From Unio delphinus (Eukaryota; Mollusca; Bivalvia; Unionida; Unionidae): DNA of 64,000 bases. This document shows, piece by piece, positions 62,561 through 64,000 of this stretch (the stretch's first letter is position 1; each line of letters begins with the position of its first letter). The stretch is from the NCBI GenBank assembly GCA_029339505.1, contig JAQISU010001239.1, positions 3,095,501-3,159,500 of the forward strand, in the 5' to 3' direction. Under the pieces are notes generated by a model. The model worked only from the letters and a program-made list of their open reading frames with translations, was not told where the DNA came from and searched no databases. Made by a program: the position numbers and the translations under genes.

Positions 62561-64000
62561 GTACACGGAAATAGTAATATTTGGTTTTCTGTGTGCCTAG
62601 ATGAGTGATTTGTATTATTCAGCTATTTCTCTTACTGGGCCGCTAGGTGCTACGTATAGTATGTAGTATTTAAAGTATAACAAAAAATCTATTTACATAC
62701 TACAGTAATAATTTTATTTTCACTCATCCATACACCCACACGACATACCATCCACCCCACCCCCATCTCCACCCCTGCGAGTGTTTCCATGCTGGATGCA
62801 ACAGTACAATTCGTAACAAGAACAGAAATCAATGTAGACTAAATTCGTGAACAGTAATCGTTTTCTTTATTCTGATACTATACTTTTCTTTTACAATAGT
62901 GATACAAAATGATCAAACATGAAGTCTTTACTCATCAGTTGTAATTATATATCGTGAAATTTGTGATTAGGCCCACGAAGGACGTATGGTTAGAAAAATT
63001 GAATCCTCTTAATCATCAAATTTTATCCTACATAATCCACACAATACAGCATTGTCGCCCATTTATAAGACAGAATTTGCTGTAGCTCGATGTTTTCAAC
63101 TCAAATGGAAGATTCCATATTTTGCACGCATTTTTTTTTTACTAAATGTTTAGTTTTGTGTGAACGTGAATCTAAACAGATTATGCGAGAGCATAAATAC
63201 AAATTTTCCTAACTCTTTGCATTTTTTGTTGCTGTTGCTAAACAGAAATACAAAACGAATAAATAATACACAAATCCGTGAAATAACTTGAAAGCCTTAT
63301 CAGGTCATCTACATAGTTTGTTTAATTAATCCTAGCATATTTAATTTCTCTCTACTGAGTTCTTGTTGGGTATTCACGCCATCAATTTCTAGACAGAAGT
63401 ACAATTCGTATGGTGTTCCTTAACTGGCTATAAAAAAAAAATTCATCATAAACTGTAATTTCTTCAAGAATCAGTTCTGCTGTTAAGTTTTCCTTGTCCG
63501 AACTAGTTAATTTTGGTCTTAGGTGTGTTTTACATTTTTTGGCCTAATACAGCAATAGTTTAAAATTAATCAATTAGGAAGAATTGTCACACACGTTACA
63601 GCTAAGCAGAATTAACTGCATATGGTCAAGATGCGATTGACTGCTAAACAAACTTAGCATGTAGTGACGTACCTGAAAATTGAACTAATCAAGTTCATGT
63701 ACATTGTTTCTATCATTAGACAGCATAATCCTTGTAATCGGCTGCCCCCATATAAAGACAATTATTTTACGAAAGATGCATGTAAAAATAATTATAAACA
63801 CATGCACAAAAGAACATTTTTTAAAGTTTCAATTTAAAATTTGATAAATGCACACGTTTGAGTTCGACTTAATTATTAAACTCAAATTAGCATAAATACG
63901 TTTATTTTGATCTTGTAATTTTCATGTTATTTAACTTTTATCGACAGATATAGTGCATCAGACAAGAAATAAAAATAAACAGGAATATATAGCCATTCTA
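62561..64000. other. non-coding stretch, nothing recognised
   Basis: AT-rich, with a short pyrimidine-rich patch near 62745. No supported feature to the window end. Confidence 0.5.

Overview
The window is eukaryotic nuclear DNA from a large, AT-rich, repeat-laden genome, most likely a marine lophotrochozoan and probably a bivalve mollusc. The pointers are several copies of a tRNA-derived SINE whose 3' end reads GACTGAAAAATTGTTAAAGC followed by ACGTTAAAAATCC (a tail I associate with bivalve SINEs), L2/CR1-like LINE tails ending in (ATT)n, and very dense micro- and minisatellites. There are no operons, no tRNA or rRNA genes and no long intact gene. The species cannot be named from the sequence.

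Layout. 1-10.6 kb is non-coding DNA with a mirror-symmetric pentanucleotide array, several minisatellites and two SINEs, one of them inserted inside a minisatellite. 10,613-27,103 is five head-to-tail copies of a ~3.3-kb unit. Each unit holds a ~406-bp inverted-repeat (MITE-like) element and the 3' end of an L2-like LINE. Shared variants grade from the most divergent unit (U1, left) to the most alike pair (U4/U5, right). 27.1-37.4 kb is a run of minisatellites and microsatellites. 37.8-44.0 kb carries the most gene-like sequence, all on the minus strand: a signal-peptide first exon (43,903-43,969), a phase-compatible terminal exon with a poly(A) signal (37,871-38,052), and a decayed NHL/beta-propeller-like fragment (38,316-38,562). 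45.6-50.3 kb has a second SINE family, two unclassified dispersed repeats and a decayed coding stretch. 51.1-56.9 kb is a nest: a near full-length but dead EN-RT LINE on the plus strand, flanked by a 10-bp target-site duplication, sits inside an older minus-strand LINE that resumes on both sides. 57-64 kb is non-coding, with a second copy of one dispersed repeat, a SINE that splits an exon-like reading frame, and a ~0.3-kb tandem duplication.

How it fits together: nearly every recognisable element is a transposon, a relic of one, or a tandem repeat. No host pathway can be reconstructed. The gene models offered are partial and single-sequence, and need transcript support. Most long open frames in the window are artefacts of simple repeats.
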